This document shows positions 26,859 to 36,346 of a stretch of DNA of 64,000 nt, in pieces. How positions within the stretch are numbered: the stretch's first letter is position 1; each line of letters opens with the position of its first letter. The position numbers and the translations under genes are program-made. The notes under the pieces are model-generated. The model saw only the letters and a program-made list of their open reading frames with translations, made no database searches and was not told where the DNA came from. Source of the stretch: JAEZAA01 sp964514485 (GTDB lineage Bacteria; Pseudomonadota; Gammaproteobacteria; Pseudomonadales; Oleiphilaceae); the NCBI GenBank assembly GCA_964514485.1, contig CAZEWG010000007.1:35160-99159 (forward strand), written 5' to 3'.

Positions 26859-27293
26859 GTGCCCGTAAGAAATTTAAGATCCGAAACAACCCGCAAAAAC
26901 CTTACCGCTGTCCCGGTCAGCGGTGCTGATCAAGCCCAGACCAGCGACCATGCCCTGATTCCGGTGATCGTGAAGGCCCTGGAAGACGTCAAGGCCAAGG
27001 ATATCAGTGTGCTGGATGTGCGTGGCCGGACCAGCGTGACTGATTTTATGGTCATTGCCAGCGGGACCTCCAACCGCCATATCAAGTCGCTGGCCGACAA
27101 CGTGGTGGACGAGGTCAAACTGGTGGGTGAACGTCCGCTGGGTGTTGAAGGCGAAGGCAGCAATGACTGGATTCTGGTAGACCTGGGTGACATTGTGGTT
27201 CACGTGATGCTGCCTGCGGCCCGGGAATTTTATGACCTGGAGAGATTCTGGCGGGATGCGCCGGCACCGGGCGATTTGACCGGCAAGAAGTAA
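26859..27293 (+). CDS. rsfS: Ribosomal silencing factor RsfS
   Basis: RsfS binds ribosomal protein uL14 and blocks joining of the subunits in stationary phase. The RsfS/Iojap domain spans residues ~30-135: VKALEDVKAKDISVLDVRG, TDFMVIASGTSNRH, GVEGEGSNDWILVDLGDIVVHVM and AREFYDLERFW. I place the start at GTG 26859, 4 bases after the nadD stop with GGAGG upstream, giving 144 residues. The family is usually ~105-120, so ~25 N-terminal residues are a non-conserved extension or the true start is slightly later. nadD-rsfS-rlmH-mrdA-rodA is a standard order. Confidence 0.93.
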   Translation: MPVRNLRSETTRKNLTAVPVSGADQAQTSDHALIPVIVKALEDVKAKDISVLDVRGRTSVTDFMVIASGTSNRHIKSLADNVVDEVKLVGERPLGVEGEGSNDWILVDLGDIVVHVMLPAAREFYDLERFWRDAPAPGDLTGKK

Positions 27294-27356
27294 AGGTCAT
27301 TGCAAACCAGGCTGTTGTACAGATAAGTCATCCAGAATAAGAGAGAAGGTGTCCCG

Positions 27357-27824
27357 ATGCGTATTCGGTTAATTGCTGTTGGAACCCGCATGCCTGATTG
27401 GGTTACAGAGGGGTTTCAGGAGTACAGCAAACGGATGCCACGGGACTGTGCCCTGGAGTTGGTGGAAATTCCATTGGGCAAGCGTGGCAAAAACGCCGAT
27501 ACGGCCCGGGCGATGGAGCAGGAAGGCCAGCAGATTCTGGCGGCAATCGGTCGGGACGACCGGGTGATTGCCCTGGAAGTCACCGGCCAGGCCTGGACCA
27601 CTGAAGACCTTTCGCGACAGCTTGCAAACTGGCGGATGTCCGGTCAGGATGTGAGCCTGCTGGTGGGTGGCCCGGATGGACTGCCCGAAAGTTGCAGGCA
27701 GCGGGCCCAGGCCCAGTGGTCTTTATCCCGCCTGACCCTGCCACACCCCTTGGTGCGAATTCTGTTGGCGGAGCAGCTTTATCGCGCATGGACTATTCTG
27801 AATAACCACCCCTACCATCGTTGA
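27357..27824 (+). CDS. rlmH: 23S rRNA pseudouridine-1915 N3-methyltransferase
   Basis: RlmH is a SPOUT methyltransferase that methylates pseudouridine 1915 in helix 69 of assembled 70S ribosomes. The 155-residue length equals E. coli RlmH. The SAM-binding knot shows LVGGPDGLP, and the C-terminus SRLTLPHPLVRILLAEQLYRA ends with the family tail NNHPYHR. AGAAGG lies before the ATG. It shares the rsfS-rlmH pair conserved across bacteria. Confidence 0.97.
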   Translation: MRIRLIAVGTRMPDWVTEGFQEYSKRMPRDCALELVEIPLGKRGKNADTARAMEQEGQQILAAIGRDDRVIALEVTGQAWTTEDLSRQLANWRMSGQDVSLLVGGPDGLPESCRQRAQAQWSLSRLTLPHPLVRILLAEQLYRAWTILNNHPYHR

Positions 27825-27893
27825 TTCAACCTTGAGAAAGTCGAGGCAAGGCGCCGACTGCTTTCTGTCCTTGCTTAGCGAGTATATCGGCCA

Positions 27894-29759
27894 GTGACAT
27901 CCCGACACTTCAAAGACCACATCCGTGAGCACCGAACCTTTGTTAACCGCGCGTTGATTGCGTTTGCTTTCGTGTTGTTCCTGAGTGGCTGTCTGCTGGC
28001 CCGCTTCTATTATCTACAAGTGATCCAGTACGACACCTACGCCACCCTGTCGGATCGTAACCGGGTGCAGCTGCTCTCGCTGCCGCCGCCCCGGGGGCTG
28101 ATCTTTGACCGCAACGGGGAGTTGCTGGCGGATAACCGCCCCAGTTTCAGCCTTACCCTGGTTCGGGAGCGGGTGTCGGATATGGCCGCCACCATTGAGC
28201 AGTTGCAGGGGATCTTGGATCTGACGGAGGACGATGTGGACCGCTTCTACAAGCGTCTCCAGCAGCGCCGCCGCCCCTATGAATCGGTGGCCTTGAAGCT
28301 TCGTCTGTCGGAAGAGGAGATCGCCCGCTTTTCCATCAATCGCCATCGTTTTCCGGGAGTCGAGGTTGAGGCCGAAGCGATCCGCTTCTATCCCATGGCG
28401 AATACCATGGCCCATGTGCTGGGCTATGTGGGGCGGATCAACGAGGCGGAACTGAAAGTCCTGGACCCGGTGAATTACAGTGGCACCAACTACACCGGCA
28501 AGCTGGGCATTGAAAAGGTGTATGAGGATATTCTGCACGGCAAGGTCGGGTATCAGAAGGTGGAAACCAATGCCCGCGGCCGGGTCTTGCGGGTTCTGGA
28601 GCGGATCCCCCCGGAGACGGGCAAGAATATTTCACTGCACATCGACAGTCGGTTGCAGAAGGTGACCGAGCAGGCCCTGGAAGGGTATCGGGCGGCGGTT
28701 GTCGCCATTGATGTTAAAACCGGCGGCATCCTGGCCATGGTCAGTACCCCAAGCTATGACCCCAACCTGTTTGTCACCGGCATCGACCAGGCCTCCTATG
28801 AGGCGTTGCGGGACTCGCCCGACATCCCCTTGTATAACCGCACCATCCGGGGCCGTTATCCGCCGGCATCGACCATCAAGCCGTTTGTGGGCCTGGCCGG
28901 ACTTAATGCCGATAAAACCAGCTGGCAGCACAAGGTCTGGGATCCGGGCTTTTACCAGATTGGCGGCCAGGGACGTCGCTACCGGGACTGGAAGCGTTGG
29001 GGCCATGGCTGGGTTGATCTGCACTACTCCATTGTCCAATCCTGCGATGTCTACTTTTATGACTTGGCCTATCGGATGGGGCCTGATCCCATGGCGGAAA
29101 TGCTGGATAAGTTCGGCTTTGGCAAGGTGGTGGCCCATGACGCGATTGGCGCCCGGGTAGGGATTTTGCCGTCCCGGGAGTGGAAGCAAGGCGCGTTGCG
29201 CCAGCCCTGGTATCCGGGGGACTCCCTCAATACCAGTATTGGCCAGGGTTACATGCTGGCCACCCCGTTACAGCTGGCAACGGCGACCTCGGTGCTGGCG
29301 AATCGGGGTAAATGGATCACGCCCCGCTTGATCAAGGAAATTGAAGGGCAGGATTTGCCGCCCATTGAAACGCCGCCGGATATCGTGCTGGAAAACCCCC
29401 AAGACTGGGATCGGATGTTCAAGGCCATGCGGGATGTGATGCACTCGTCGGAAGGAACCGGTCGAGCCAGTGGCCGGGGCGCGGCCTACGAGATCGCCGG
29501 AAAAACCGGCACCGCCCAGGTGATCGGGATTGCCCAGAATGAAGAGTGGGACGCCTCTCAGGTGCAGGAAAGACACCAGGATCACGCTCTGTTTGTTGGC
29601 TTTGCCCCAGTGAATGATCCTCAAATCGCCCTGGCCGTGGTGGTGGAAAACGGGGTAGGGGGCAGCTCCACCGCGGCTCCCATTGCCCGAAAGATTTTTG
29701 ATGCCTATCTGCTGGAGCAGTATGAGGCGCCAGCACCGGAAGTGTCACCGGCCAACTAA
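27894..29759 (+). CDS. mrdA: Penicillin-binding protein 2 (elongasome transpeptidase)
   Basis: PBP2 crosslinks peptidoglycan in the elongasome with RodA. The 621-residue bitopic protein starts at GTG 27894. A membrane helix at ~residues 20-42 is followed by the pedestal domain and the transpeptidase domain. The active-site motifs are the nucleophile motif STIK with Ser at about residue 326 and Lys 329, SCD, and KTGTAQ. The C-terminus ends in a short acidic/proline tail. It is immediately followed by rodA, mltB, rlpA and dacA. Confidence 0.96.
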   Translation: MTSRHFKDHIREHRTFVNRALIAFAFVLFLSGCLLARFYYLQVIQYDTYATLSDRNRVQLLSLPPPRGLIFDRNGELLADNRPSFSLTLVRERVSDMAATIEQLQGILDLTEDDVDRFYKRLQQRRRPYESVALKLRLSEEEIARFSINRHRFPGVEVEAEAIRFYPMANTMAHVLGYVGRINEAELKVLDPVNYSGTNYTGKLGIEKVYEDILHGKVGYQKVETNARGRVLRVLERIPPETGKNISLHIDSRLQKVTEQALEGYRAAVVAIDVKTGGILAMVSTPSYDPNLFVTGIDQASYEALRDSPDIPLYNRTIRGRYPPASTIKPFVGLAGLNADKTSWQHKVWDPGFYQIGGQGRRYRDWKRWGHGWVDLHYSIVQSCDVYFYDLAYRMGPDPMAEMLDKFGFGKVVAHDAIGARVGILPSREWKQGALRQPWYPGDSLNTSIGQGYMLATPLQLATATSVLANRGKWITPRLIKEIEGQDLPPIETPPDIVLENPQDWDRMFKAMRDVMHSSEGTGRASGRGAAYEIAGKTGTAQVIGIAQNEEWDASQVQERHQDHALFVGFAPVNDPQIALAVVVENGVGGSSTAAPIARKIFDAYLLEQYEAPAPEVSPAN

Positions 29760-29821
29760 GAGGCCGCAAATGAAACAGCAAGGCTTGCCTGTACCGGGCA
29801 TGCAACCCATGAGAGTGTCTG

Positions 29822-30970
29822 ATGAAGTCCAGTGATTTTGTAAGACAGCTGCCAGAGGCGGGGCGACACCTGGGGCGTCCCCAGTCCTTGAGCGCCCGTT
29901 TGCATATTGATGTGCCGTTAGTGGTGTTGCTGCTGATTCTGGCCGGCAGCGGCCTGGTGATTCTGTATAGCGCCAGCGGCGCCAGTCTGGATGATGTGTT
30001 CAAGCAGGCCGGGCGGATCGGGGTGGCATTTGCCATTATGTTCGGTTTGGCCCAGTTGGACCCGGCTACCTACCGGCGTTGGTCGCCGTGGATTTATCTG
30101 GCCGGCATTGGCGCCCTGGTGGCGGTGCTGGTGGTGGGCGTCGGCGCCAAAGGGGCGCAGCGCTGGTTGCAGTTGCCCGGGCTGCCCCGCTTTCAACCCT
30201 CTGAATTCATGAAGCTGGCCGTGCCGATGACCGTGGCCTGGTATCTGGCCTCCCGCACCTTGCCGCCCGGCTTGAAGCATATTGCCATTGCCATGGCTAT
30301 CTTGGGCCTGCCGGTACTGCTGGTGATCGAGCAGCCAGACCTGGGGACCGCCATTCTGATCGCAGCCTCAGGACTGGTGGTGCTGTTTATGGCGGGGCTG
30401 AGCTGGAAGTGGATTGGCGGGCTGGCGGGCCTGATTGCGGTGGGCGCTCCGATCATGTGGTTTTTTGTCATGCTGCCTTACCAGAAGCAGCGGGTCCTGA
30501 CCTTTTTAAACCCGGAGGAAGACCCGCTGGGCTCGGGCTGGAACATTATCCAGTCCAAAACCGCCATCGGCTCGGGGGGGCTGTCCGGCAAGGGCTGGCT
30601 CTCGGGCACCCAGTCACACCTGGACTTTCTGCCGGAGAGTCATACGGATTTCATTATTGCGGTGCTGGCCGAGGAGTTCGGCTTGCTGGGCGTCAGTCTG
30701 CTATTGTTGCTGTATGTGCTGATTGTGGCGCGAGGGCTCTATATCGCCTCCCAGGCCCAGGACACCTACTCGCGCCTGGTGGCCGGTTGCATTGCCATTA
30801 CCTTCTTTGTGTATGTGTTTGTGAATATCGGGATGGTCAGTGGATTGCTGCCCGTGGTCGGCGTACCGCTGCCGATGATCAGTTATGGCGGCACCTCGGC
30901 GCTGACCCTGATGGCGGGCTTCGGGGTCTTGATGTCGATCCATACCCATAAAAAAATGCTCACCCGCTAA
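29822..30970 (+). CDS. rodA: Peptidoglycan glycosyltransferase RodA (SEDS)
   Basis: RodA polymerises lipid II into glycan strands during lateral growth, in complex with PBP2. The 382-residue protein has about ten helices. SEDS motifs are visible: YSASGASLDDVFKQAGRI, RWLQLPGLPRFQPSEFMKLA, EQPDLGTAILI and the loop FLPESHTDFIIAVLAEEFG. The Asp in the last loop is the usual catalytic residue, and the C-terminal PMISYGGTSAL is intact. The ATG at 29822 lies 62 bases after mrdA. Confidence 0.96.
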   Translation: MKSSDFVRQLPEAGRHLGRPQSLSARLHIDVPLVVLLLILAGSGLVILYSASGASLDDVFKQAGRIGVAFAIMFGLAQLDPATYRRWSPWIYLAGIGALVAVLVVGVGAKGAQRWLQLPGLPRFQPSEFMKLAVPMTVAWYLASRTLPPGLKHIAIAMAILGLPVLLVIEQPDLGTAILIAASGLVVLFMAGLSWKWIGGLAGLIAVGAPIMWFFVMLPYQKQRVLTFLNPEEDPLGSGWNIIQSKTAIGSGGLSGKGWLSGTQSHLDFLPESHTDFIIAVLAEEFGLLGVSLLLLLYVLIVARGLYIASQAQDTYSRLVAGCIAITFFVYVFVNIGMVSGLLPVVGVPLPMISYGGTSALTLMAGFGVLMSIHTHKKMLTR

Positions 30971-30982
30971 AAGGAAAAGTCC

Positions 30983-31990
30983 ATGGAAAGAACTCGCCTT
31001 GCGCAACGGATCCGTTCCTGGCTGGTGGCGGCTGGTGTGGTGGTCGCGACCTTGGCGCCTGTCGCCCAGGCCGATTATTCGGTGCATCCCCAGGGCAAAG
31101 CCTTTATTGATGAAATGGTGAAAAAGCATCGGTTTGACGGCGATCAGCTGCGACAGCTGTTGCGTCAGGCCGAACGTCAGGAGTCGATCCTGCAGGCGAT
31201 TGCCCGACCGGCGGAACGGGTGCTGACCTGGAAAGACTACGCGCGGATTTTCCTGACCACGGAGCGGATCGAGGACGGTCGTGAGTTCCTGAAACAGCAC
31301 CGGGAGACTCTGGCGCGGGCCGAGGCGGTCTATGGGGTGCCGCCAGAAATTATCGTGGCGATTTTGGGAGTGGAAACCAAGTATGGCCGTATCCAGGGGC
31401 GTCACCGGGTGATTGATGCCCTGACCACCCTGGGCTTTGATTATCCGCCCCGGGCAACGTTTTTCCGCTCGGAGTTGGAGCAGTATCTGCTGATGACCCG
31501 GGAGCAGGGCTTTGACCCGCTGACGCTGACCGGCTCCTACGCGGGGGCGATGGGCTATGGCCAGTTCATCCCCAGCAGCTTCCGTCGCTATGCGGTTGAT
31601 TTCGACGGTGATAAGGTGGCGGACATCTGGAACAACCCGGTTGACGCCATCGGCAGTGTGGCCAATTATTTCAAGCAAAAGGGCTGGCAAGCGGGAGAGC
31701 CGGTGGTGACGCCCGTGCAGGTCAAGGGCATGGACTACCGCCGCATGCTGCAAAAGGGCCTCAAGCCGACCCATACCCTGGCGGAGCTGAAGCGGGCCGG
31801 GGTGTTGCTGCCTGACTCCTATGACCCGCAACAGGCGGGCCTGTTGCTGGAATTGGAAGGCGAGCAGGGCCTGGAACACTGGGTTGGCTTCCATAATTTT
31901 TACGTGATCACCCGTTATAACATCAGCCATCTGTATGCACTGGCTGTCTATCAGTTGAGCCGAGAATTACTAAATGATTCATCCTCTTGA
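30983..31990 (+). CDS. mltB: Lytic murein transglycosylase B
   Basis: MltB cleaves glycan strands to 1,6-anhydromuropeptides in the periplasm. The 335-residue precursor has a cleavable-looking signal (WLVAAGVVVATLAPVAQA, residues ~13-30) and no lipobox, unlike E. coli MltB. The catalytic Glu lies in ILGVETKYGRIQGRHRV. Substrate-groove motifs GAMGYGQFIPSSFRRYA and DIWNNPVDAIGSVANYF follow. It starts 12 bases after rodA and overlaps rlpA by 17 bases. Confidence 0.93.
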   Translation: MERTRLAQRIRSWLVAAGVVVATLAPVAQADYSVHPQGKAFIDEMVKKHRFDGDQLRQLLRQAERQESILQAIARPAERVLTWKDYARIFLTTERIEDGREFLKQHRETLARAEAVYGVPPEIIVAILGVETKYGRIQGRHRVIDALTTLGFDYPPRATFFRSELEQYLLMTREQGFDPLTLTGSYAGAMGYGQFIPSSFRRYAVDFDGDKVADIWNNPVDAIGSVANYFKQKGWQAGEPVVTPVQVKGMDYRRMLQKGLKPTHTLAELKRAGVLLPDSYDPQQAGLLLELEGEQGLEHWVGFHNFYVITRYNISHLYALAVYQLSRELLNDSSS

Positions 31991-32885
31991 GATGAGCGGT
32001 CAGCGGAGCCTGAAGTGCCTGCTGATGCTGACCCTGTTCGCCCTGTTGAGTGCCTGCGCCTCCGCGCCTTCGACGAGCTCCAAATCGTTCCCATCGTCAT
32101 CCCGCTACAGCATGACCCATGATGCCTACCCGGACGCCCCCGTGGATGTGTCCGGGGTGCCGGATGCGGTGCCCCGCTGGGAACCCCTGAGCCGCGGAGG
32201 CAACCGCTCACCTTATACGGTGTGGGGGAAGCAGTATTACGTTTTGGACAGTGCCAAGGGATATAAAGAACAGGGGATCGCCTCCTGGTACGGCAAGAAA
32301 TTTCATGGCCATCTCACCTCCAATGGTGAAACCTACGATATGTACGGGATGTCGGCGGCTCACCGCTCGCTGCCCCTGCCCAGCTTTGTCCGGGTGACCA
32401 GCCTGGAGAATGGACGCAGTGTGGTGGTGCGGGTGAACGACCGGGGGCCTTTCCATGGCGATCGGCTGATTGATCTGTCCTATGCGGCGGCCGCGAAACT
32501 GGGCTTTGTGCAGAAAGGGACGGCGCGTGTTGAAGTGGAGGCCATTTATATGGAGCCCGGTCATCAGTCGCTGCCTTCGACCACGGTTGCAGTGAACCAA
32601 ATGGGTCAGAGTGTGTCGAATAGCTCCGATGGATGGTTTGTCCAGGTCGGAGCCTATTCCAGCCTGGATGCGGCCCATCGGATGCAATCTCAGATCCGGC
32701 AGGCCATCCAGCACCCGGTGGTGATTCACCGGGTTCAGCAGGCGGGACTGACCTTGCACCGGGTGCAGGTCGGACCTTTCCCGTCGGAGGCGGATGCGCA
32801 ACGGAACAAGTCTCGGATCGAAGAGGCGGCATCCAGCAACGTGATCATCATTCGTGGAGCTGCAGCGGTGGATGGGGCTGGCTGA
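31974..32885 (+). CDS. rlpA: RlpA-type lipoprotein, septal transglycosylase
   Basis: RlpA is an outer-membrane lipoprotein; in Pseudomonas it is a lytic transglycosylase specific for denuded glycan strands. The 303-residue precursor has a lipobox (LLSAC at about residue 27). The double-psi beta-barrel domain (~100-185) contains GIASWYGKKFHGHLTSNGE and VVRVNDRGPFHGDRLIDLS; the Glu and Asp needed for activity are present. A C-terminal SPOR domain (~220-300) with WFVQVGAYSSLDAA binds denuded septal glycan. The start codon overlaps mltB. It needs Lgt (15096) for lipidation. Confidence 0.94.
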   Translation: MIHPLEMSGQRSLKCLLMLTLFALLSACASAPSTSSKSFPSSSRYSMTHDAYPDAPVDVSGVPDAVPRWEPLSRGGNRSPYTVWGKQYYVLDSAKGYKEQGIASWYGKKFHGHLTSNGETYDMYGMSAAHRSLPLPSFVRVTSLENGRSVVVRVNDRGPFHGDRLIDLSYAAAAKLGFVQKGTARVEVEAIYMEPGHQSLPSTTVAVNQMGQSVSNSSDGWFVQVGAYSSLDAAHRMQSQIRQAIQHPVVIHRVQQAGLTLHRVQVGPFPSEADAQRNKSRIEEAASSNVIIIRGAAAVDGAG

Positions 32886-33056
32886 TGAGGCTGTCTCTAA
32901 ATGCAGACGGTTTGCCATTTTTGTGTGATTGCCGCAGAGTCCGACGCAGCGCGGCAAGGTGAATCGAAACCTTCATTCAGATACTATTAGCGGCGTACCT
33001 CACCTCAGGGATTGGGGCAGCTTTACCAAAAAAAATTAGCAGACAGAGTACAAAAT

Positions 33057-34256
33057 ATGACCATTCTGAAGCCCAGATATTGGTTAACCTTCTTTTTATG
33101 TTGTGTGACCTCTCTCCAGCTCCATGCCCAGGCTCCAACCGTGAATACGGTGCCGACGCTTCCTGCCCAGCCCGTCATTATTCCTGCGCCACCGGAAGTT
33201 GCCGCCAGCTCCTATATCCTGATCGACGCCGAAAGTGGTCGGGTCATCATGGAGAAAAATGCGGATCAGCCGCTGCCCCCGGCCAGTCTCACCAAGATGA
33301 TGACCTCTTATGTGGTCGAGTATGAAGCCGAGCGGGGCAAGATCAAATATACCGATCCGGTGCTGATCAGTGTGAATGCCTGGCGTACCGGCGGCTCTAA
33401 AATGTTCGTCCGGGAAGGCACCACGGTGTCGGTGGAAGATCTGCTCAAGGGCATTATCATTCAATCCGGTAATGATGCCAGTGTGGCCATTGCCGAACAT
33501 ATTGCCGGTAGCGAGTCGGCCTTTGCCGATATCATGAACCAGCACGCCAAGGTGTTGGGGATGAACAACACCCACTTTGTGAACGCGACGGGTTTGCCGG
33601 CTCAAAACCATTACACCTCGGCCCGGGATCTGGCGATTTTGGCCAAAGCGCTGATCACCCACTTCCCCGAACAGTACAAAATTTATGCGGAGAAGTACTT
33701 TACCTGGAACGATATCCGCCAGCCGAACCGCAACCTGCTGTTGTGGCGTGACAATACGGTGGACGGCCTGAAAACCGGCCATACGGATGAAGCGGGTTAC
33801 TGCCTGGTAGCCTCTGCCGTGCGTGATGGCATGCGGCTGATCAGCGTGGTGCTGGGGACCACCAGTGAGGAGGCCCGGGCCCGTGAAACCCAGAAGCTGC
33901 TGAGCTATGGCTTCCGCTACTTTGAAACCCATCCCCTGTACAGCGCCGGTGTTTCCTTGCAGGACGCCCAGGTGTGGAAAGGCACGGTGGATACGGTTTC
34001 CTTGGGACTGGCGGAGCCCGTGGCGGTGACCATCCCCCGGGGCCAAAAAGACAAGCTGCAGGCCACTTTGGAAATTGACTCCCTGTTGCAGGCGCCTCTG
34101 ACCGAGGGGCAGGTTCTGGGGCAGCTGAAGATCACCCTGGGTGATGAAGTCGTTGCCGAGCGGCCGCTGATTGCCTTGCAAGCCGTTGAAGAGGGCGGTT
34201 TCTTCAAACGGTTGTGGGATAGCATTATCCTGTTCTTCAAAGGGTTGTTTGCCTAG
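33057..34256 (+). CDS. dacA: D-alanyl-D-alanine carboxypeptidase (PBP5/6 type)
   Basis: DacA removes the terminal D-Ala from pentapeptide side chains. The 399-residue precursor has a signal peptide (residues ~1-27, ending LQLHAQA). Active-site motifs are SLTK with Ser at about residue 77, SGN in IIQSGNDASVA, and KTG in GLKTGHTDEA. The beta-sandwich domain and an amphipathic C-terminal anchor (WDSIILFFKGLF) mark the PBP5 subfamily. I chose the ATG at 33057; a TTG at 33012 extends the frame but adds an unlikely N-terminus. A strong terminator follows. Confidence 0.95.
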   Translation: MTILKPRYWLTFFLCCVTSLQLHAQAPTVNTVPTLPAQPVIIPAPPEVAASSYILIDAESGRVIMEKNADQPLPPASLTKMMTSYVVEYEAERGKIKYTDPVLISVNAWRTGGSKMFVREGTTVSVEDLLKGIIIQSGNDASVAIAEHIAGSESAFADIMNQHAKVLGMNNTHFVNATGLPAQNHYTSARDLAILAKALITHFPEQYKIYAEKYFTWNDIRQPNRNLLLWRDNTVDGLKTGHTDEAGYCLVASAVRDGMRLISVVLGTTSEEARARETQKLLSYGFRYFETHPLYSAGVSLQDAQVWKGTVDTVSLGLAEPVAVTIPRGQKDKLQATLEIDSLLQAPLTEGQVLGQLKITLGDEVVAERPLIALQAVEEGGFFKRLWDSIILFFKGLFA

Positions 34257-34308
34257 GCGTCAGCCGGCGGGTTGCCGCTGAACCGGCGTGAACAGACCTC
34301 TGCTTAAG

Positions 34309-34343
34309 AACAAGAGCGGCTTGGCCGCTCTTGTTGTTTTTGT
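34309..34343 (+). terminator. dacA terminator
   Basis: AACAAGAGCGGC (34309-34320), loop TTG, GCCGCTCTTGTT (34324-34335), then GTTTTTGT. It ends the mrdA-to-dacA run. Confidence 0.88.
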
Positions 34344-34420
34344 GATAGCGTTAGCGCTTCAGGCGATATCGCAGTAGCATATTGGATCTGACATGGGTGA
34401 GATGAGCCCAAGGTGTAACC

Positions 34421-34690
34421 ATGAATGAAATCGACAAGCCGACCATAGAATTTCCCTGCCAGTATCCTATCAAGATCATCGGCTACGCCGCCCCGGACTT
34501 TCGCGAGTTTGTGGTTGAAGCGGTGCGTATCCATGCCCCTGATCTGGATGTGACGACCGTGGAAGTGATTGATAGCCGCAACGGTCGGTTTCAATCCATC
34601 CGCTGTGTGATCCAGGCTACCGGCGAGGCTCAGTTACAGGCCCTCTTTCAGGATCTGAAACAAAGCGGTCGGGTGCAGATGGTTCTGTGA
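34421..34690 (+). CDS. ybeD: YbeD family protein (DUF493)
   Basis: An 89-residue cytoplasmic protein of the YbeD/UPF0250 family, with a ferredoxin-like fold related to ACT domains. Motifs are FPCQYPIKIIGYA near the start and GRFQSIRCVIQATGEAQLQAL. Its place between dacA and lipB is conserved in gammaproteobacteria, which suggests a link with lipoate metabolism, but no activity is known. Its stop overlaps the lipB start region, so translation is coupled. AAGGTG precedes the ATG. Confidence 0.93.
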   Translation: MNEIDKPTIEFPCQYPIKIIGYAAPDFREFVVEAVRIHAPDLDVTTVEVIDSRNGRFQSIRCVIQATGEAQLQALFQDLKQSGRVQMVL

Positions 34691-35373
34691 TGGCGGACCC
34701 TTCCGATCAAGACCCGACAGCGCTGGAGACCCTGATCGTTCGGGAGCTGGGTCAGCAGCCCTATGAGCCGGTGTGGCGGGCCATGAGTCGCTTCACCGAT
34801 CAGCGGGATGAGACCACGCCGGATGAAATCTGGCTGTTGCAGCACTGGCCGGTGTTCACCCAGGGTCAGGCGGGTAAGGCCGAGCACGTCTTGGCACCGG
34901 GAGATATTCCGGTGGTTCAGGTGGATCGGGGCGGGCAGGTGACCTATCACGGGCCGGGCCAGCTGGTGATTTATTTGATGATTGATATTGCCCGACGCGG
35001 CCTGGGCGCCCGGGCACTGGTCAGTCGGATCGAGCAGGCCCTGGTGGCGCTGCTGGCCGACTATGGCATTGAGGCCGCGCCACGGGCGGATGCGCCGGGG
35101 GTTTACGTGGGCCCGGCCAAGATTGCGTCGCTTGGATTGCGGATTCGCAAGGGCCGCTCGTTTCACGGCTTGGCACTCAATGTGGATATGGATCTCGAGC
35201 CGTTTCTCAGGATTAATCCCTGTGGTTACCAGGGCATGGCCATGACCCAGATGAAGCATTACGTCCAGGATGTCGAGTTCGATACCGTCGCGCGGGGGCT
35301 TAGGGACCAGCTGGTTGCAGTGATGGGTTATCAGTCCACAAGTTACCAACGAGGTTTGCCGTCGTATGAGTGA
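34690..35373 (+). CDS. lipB: Lipoyl(octanoyl) transferase
   Basis: LipB transfers octanoate from acyl carrier protein to lipoyl domains. The 227-residue protein has the RGGQVTYHGPGQLVIY box, KIASLGLRIRKG with the catalytic Lys, and INPCGYQGMAMTQM with the catalytic Cys. The ATG at 34690 forms a TGATG overlap with the ybeD stop; the GTG one codon upstream is equally possible. lipA follows with an 8-base overlap. Confidence 0.95.
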   Translation: MADPSDQDPTALETLIVRELGQQPYEPVWRAMSRFTDQRDETTPDEIWLLQHWPVFTQGQAGKAEHVLAPGDIPVVQVDRGGQVTYHGPGQLVIYLMIDIARRGLGARALVSRIEQALVALLADYGIEAAPRADAPGVYVGPAKIASLGLRIRKGRSFHGLALNVDMDLEPFLRINPCGYQGMAMTQMKHYVQDVEFDTVARGLRDQLVAVMGYQSTSYQRGLPSYE

Positions 35374-36346
35374 TCTATCCGGAGACAAAAAAGTGAAGGC
35401 GGGGCGCCTCGAGCAAGGTGTGAAGTTACGCGGGGCGGAGAAGGTGGCCCGCAATCCGGTGAAGGTGATCGCCACCGACCGGATCCCCCGCAAGCCCGAC
35501 TGGATTCGGGTGCGGTTGTCCAACTCGCCCAAGGTGGACGAGATCAAGCGCAAGCTGCGGGCGAATAAGCTGCATACCGTGTGTGAGGAAGCGTCCTGCC
35601 CGAACCTGAGTGAATGTTTCGGGGGTGGCACGGCAACCTTCATGATCATGGGGGATATCTGTACCCGTCGCTGTCCGTTCTGTGATGTGGCCCACGGCCG
35701 GCCCAAGCCCCTCGACCCCCAGGAGCCGGTTCATCTGGCCGAAGCCATCGCCGACATGGGGCTGCGTTATGTGGTGATCACCTCGGTGGACCGGGATGAT
35801 TTGCGCGATGGTGGCGCCCAGCACTTTGTCGACTGCATTACCCATACCCGGGCCCTGTCGCCGTCGATCCAGATCGAAACCCTGGTGCCGGATTTTCGCG
35901 GTCGCATGGAGGTGGCCCTGGATATTCTGGAAGTGGCGCCGCCGGATGTGTTCAACCACAACCTGGAAACCGTGCCAAGACTGTATCGCATGGCCCGGCC
36001 CGGTGCCGATTACGCCTGGTCACTGAAACTCCTGCAGCAGTTCAAGGCGCGGGCGCCCCACGTGCTGACCAAGTCCGGCCTGATGCTGGGATTGGGCGAG
36101 GAGCTGGATGAGGTGAAAGAAGTCTTGCGGGACCTGCGTGCCCATGACGTGGATATGGTGACCCTGGGGCAGTATCTGGCGCCCAGCCGGGATCACCTGC
36201 CGGTGGCGCGCTTCGTGCACCCGGACGAGTTTGCGGAGCTGGGCCGTTATGCGGAAGAGCTGGGTTTCAAGCGCGTGGCCAGTGGCCCCCTGGTACGCTC
36301 CTCCTACCATGCGGACAAACAGGCCCAGGGCGAAAAGGTCAGCTAA
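35366..36346 (+). CDS. lipA: Lipoyl synthase (radical SAM)
   Basis: LipA inserts two sulfur atoms into protein-bound octanoyl groups. The 326-residue protein carries the auxiliary cluster motif CEEASCPNLSEC, the radical SAM motif CTRRCPFC, and the C-terminal RSSYHA with the conserved serine ligand. An N-terminal basic stretch of ~45 residues is typical of proteobacterial LipA. The gene overlaps lipB by 8 bases, and a hairpin terminator follows directly. Confidence 0.96.
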   Translation: MSDLSGDKKVKAGRLEQGVKLRGAEKVARNPVKVIATDRIPRKPDWIRVRLSNSPKVDEIKRKLRANKLHTVCEEASCPNLSECFGGGTATFMIMGDICTRRCPFCDVAHGRPKPLDPQEPVHLAEAIADMGLRYVVITSVDRDDLRDGGAQHFVDCITHTRALSPSIQIETLVPDFRGRMEVALDILEVAPPDVFNHNLETVPRLYRMARPGADYAWSLKLLQQFKARAPHVLTKSGLMLGLGEELDEVKEVLRDLRAHDVDMVTLGQYLAPSRDHLPVARFVHPDEFAELGRYAEELGFKRVASGPLVRSSYHADKQAQGEKVS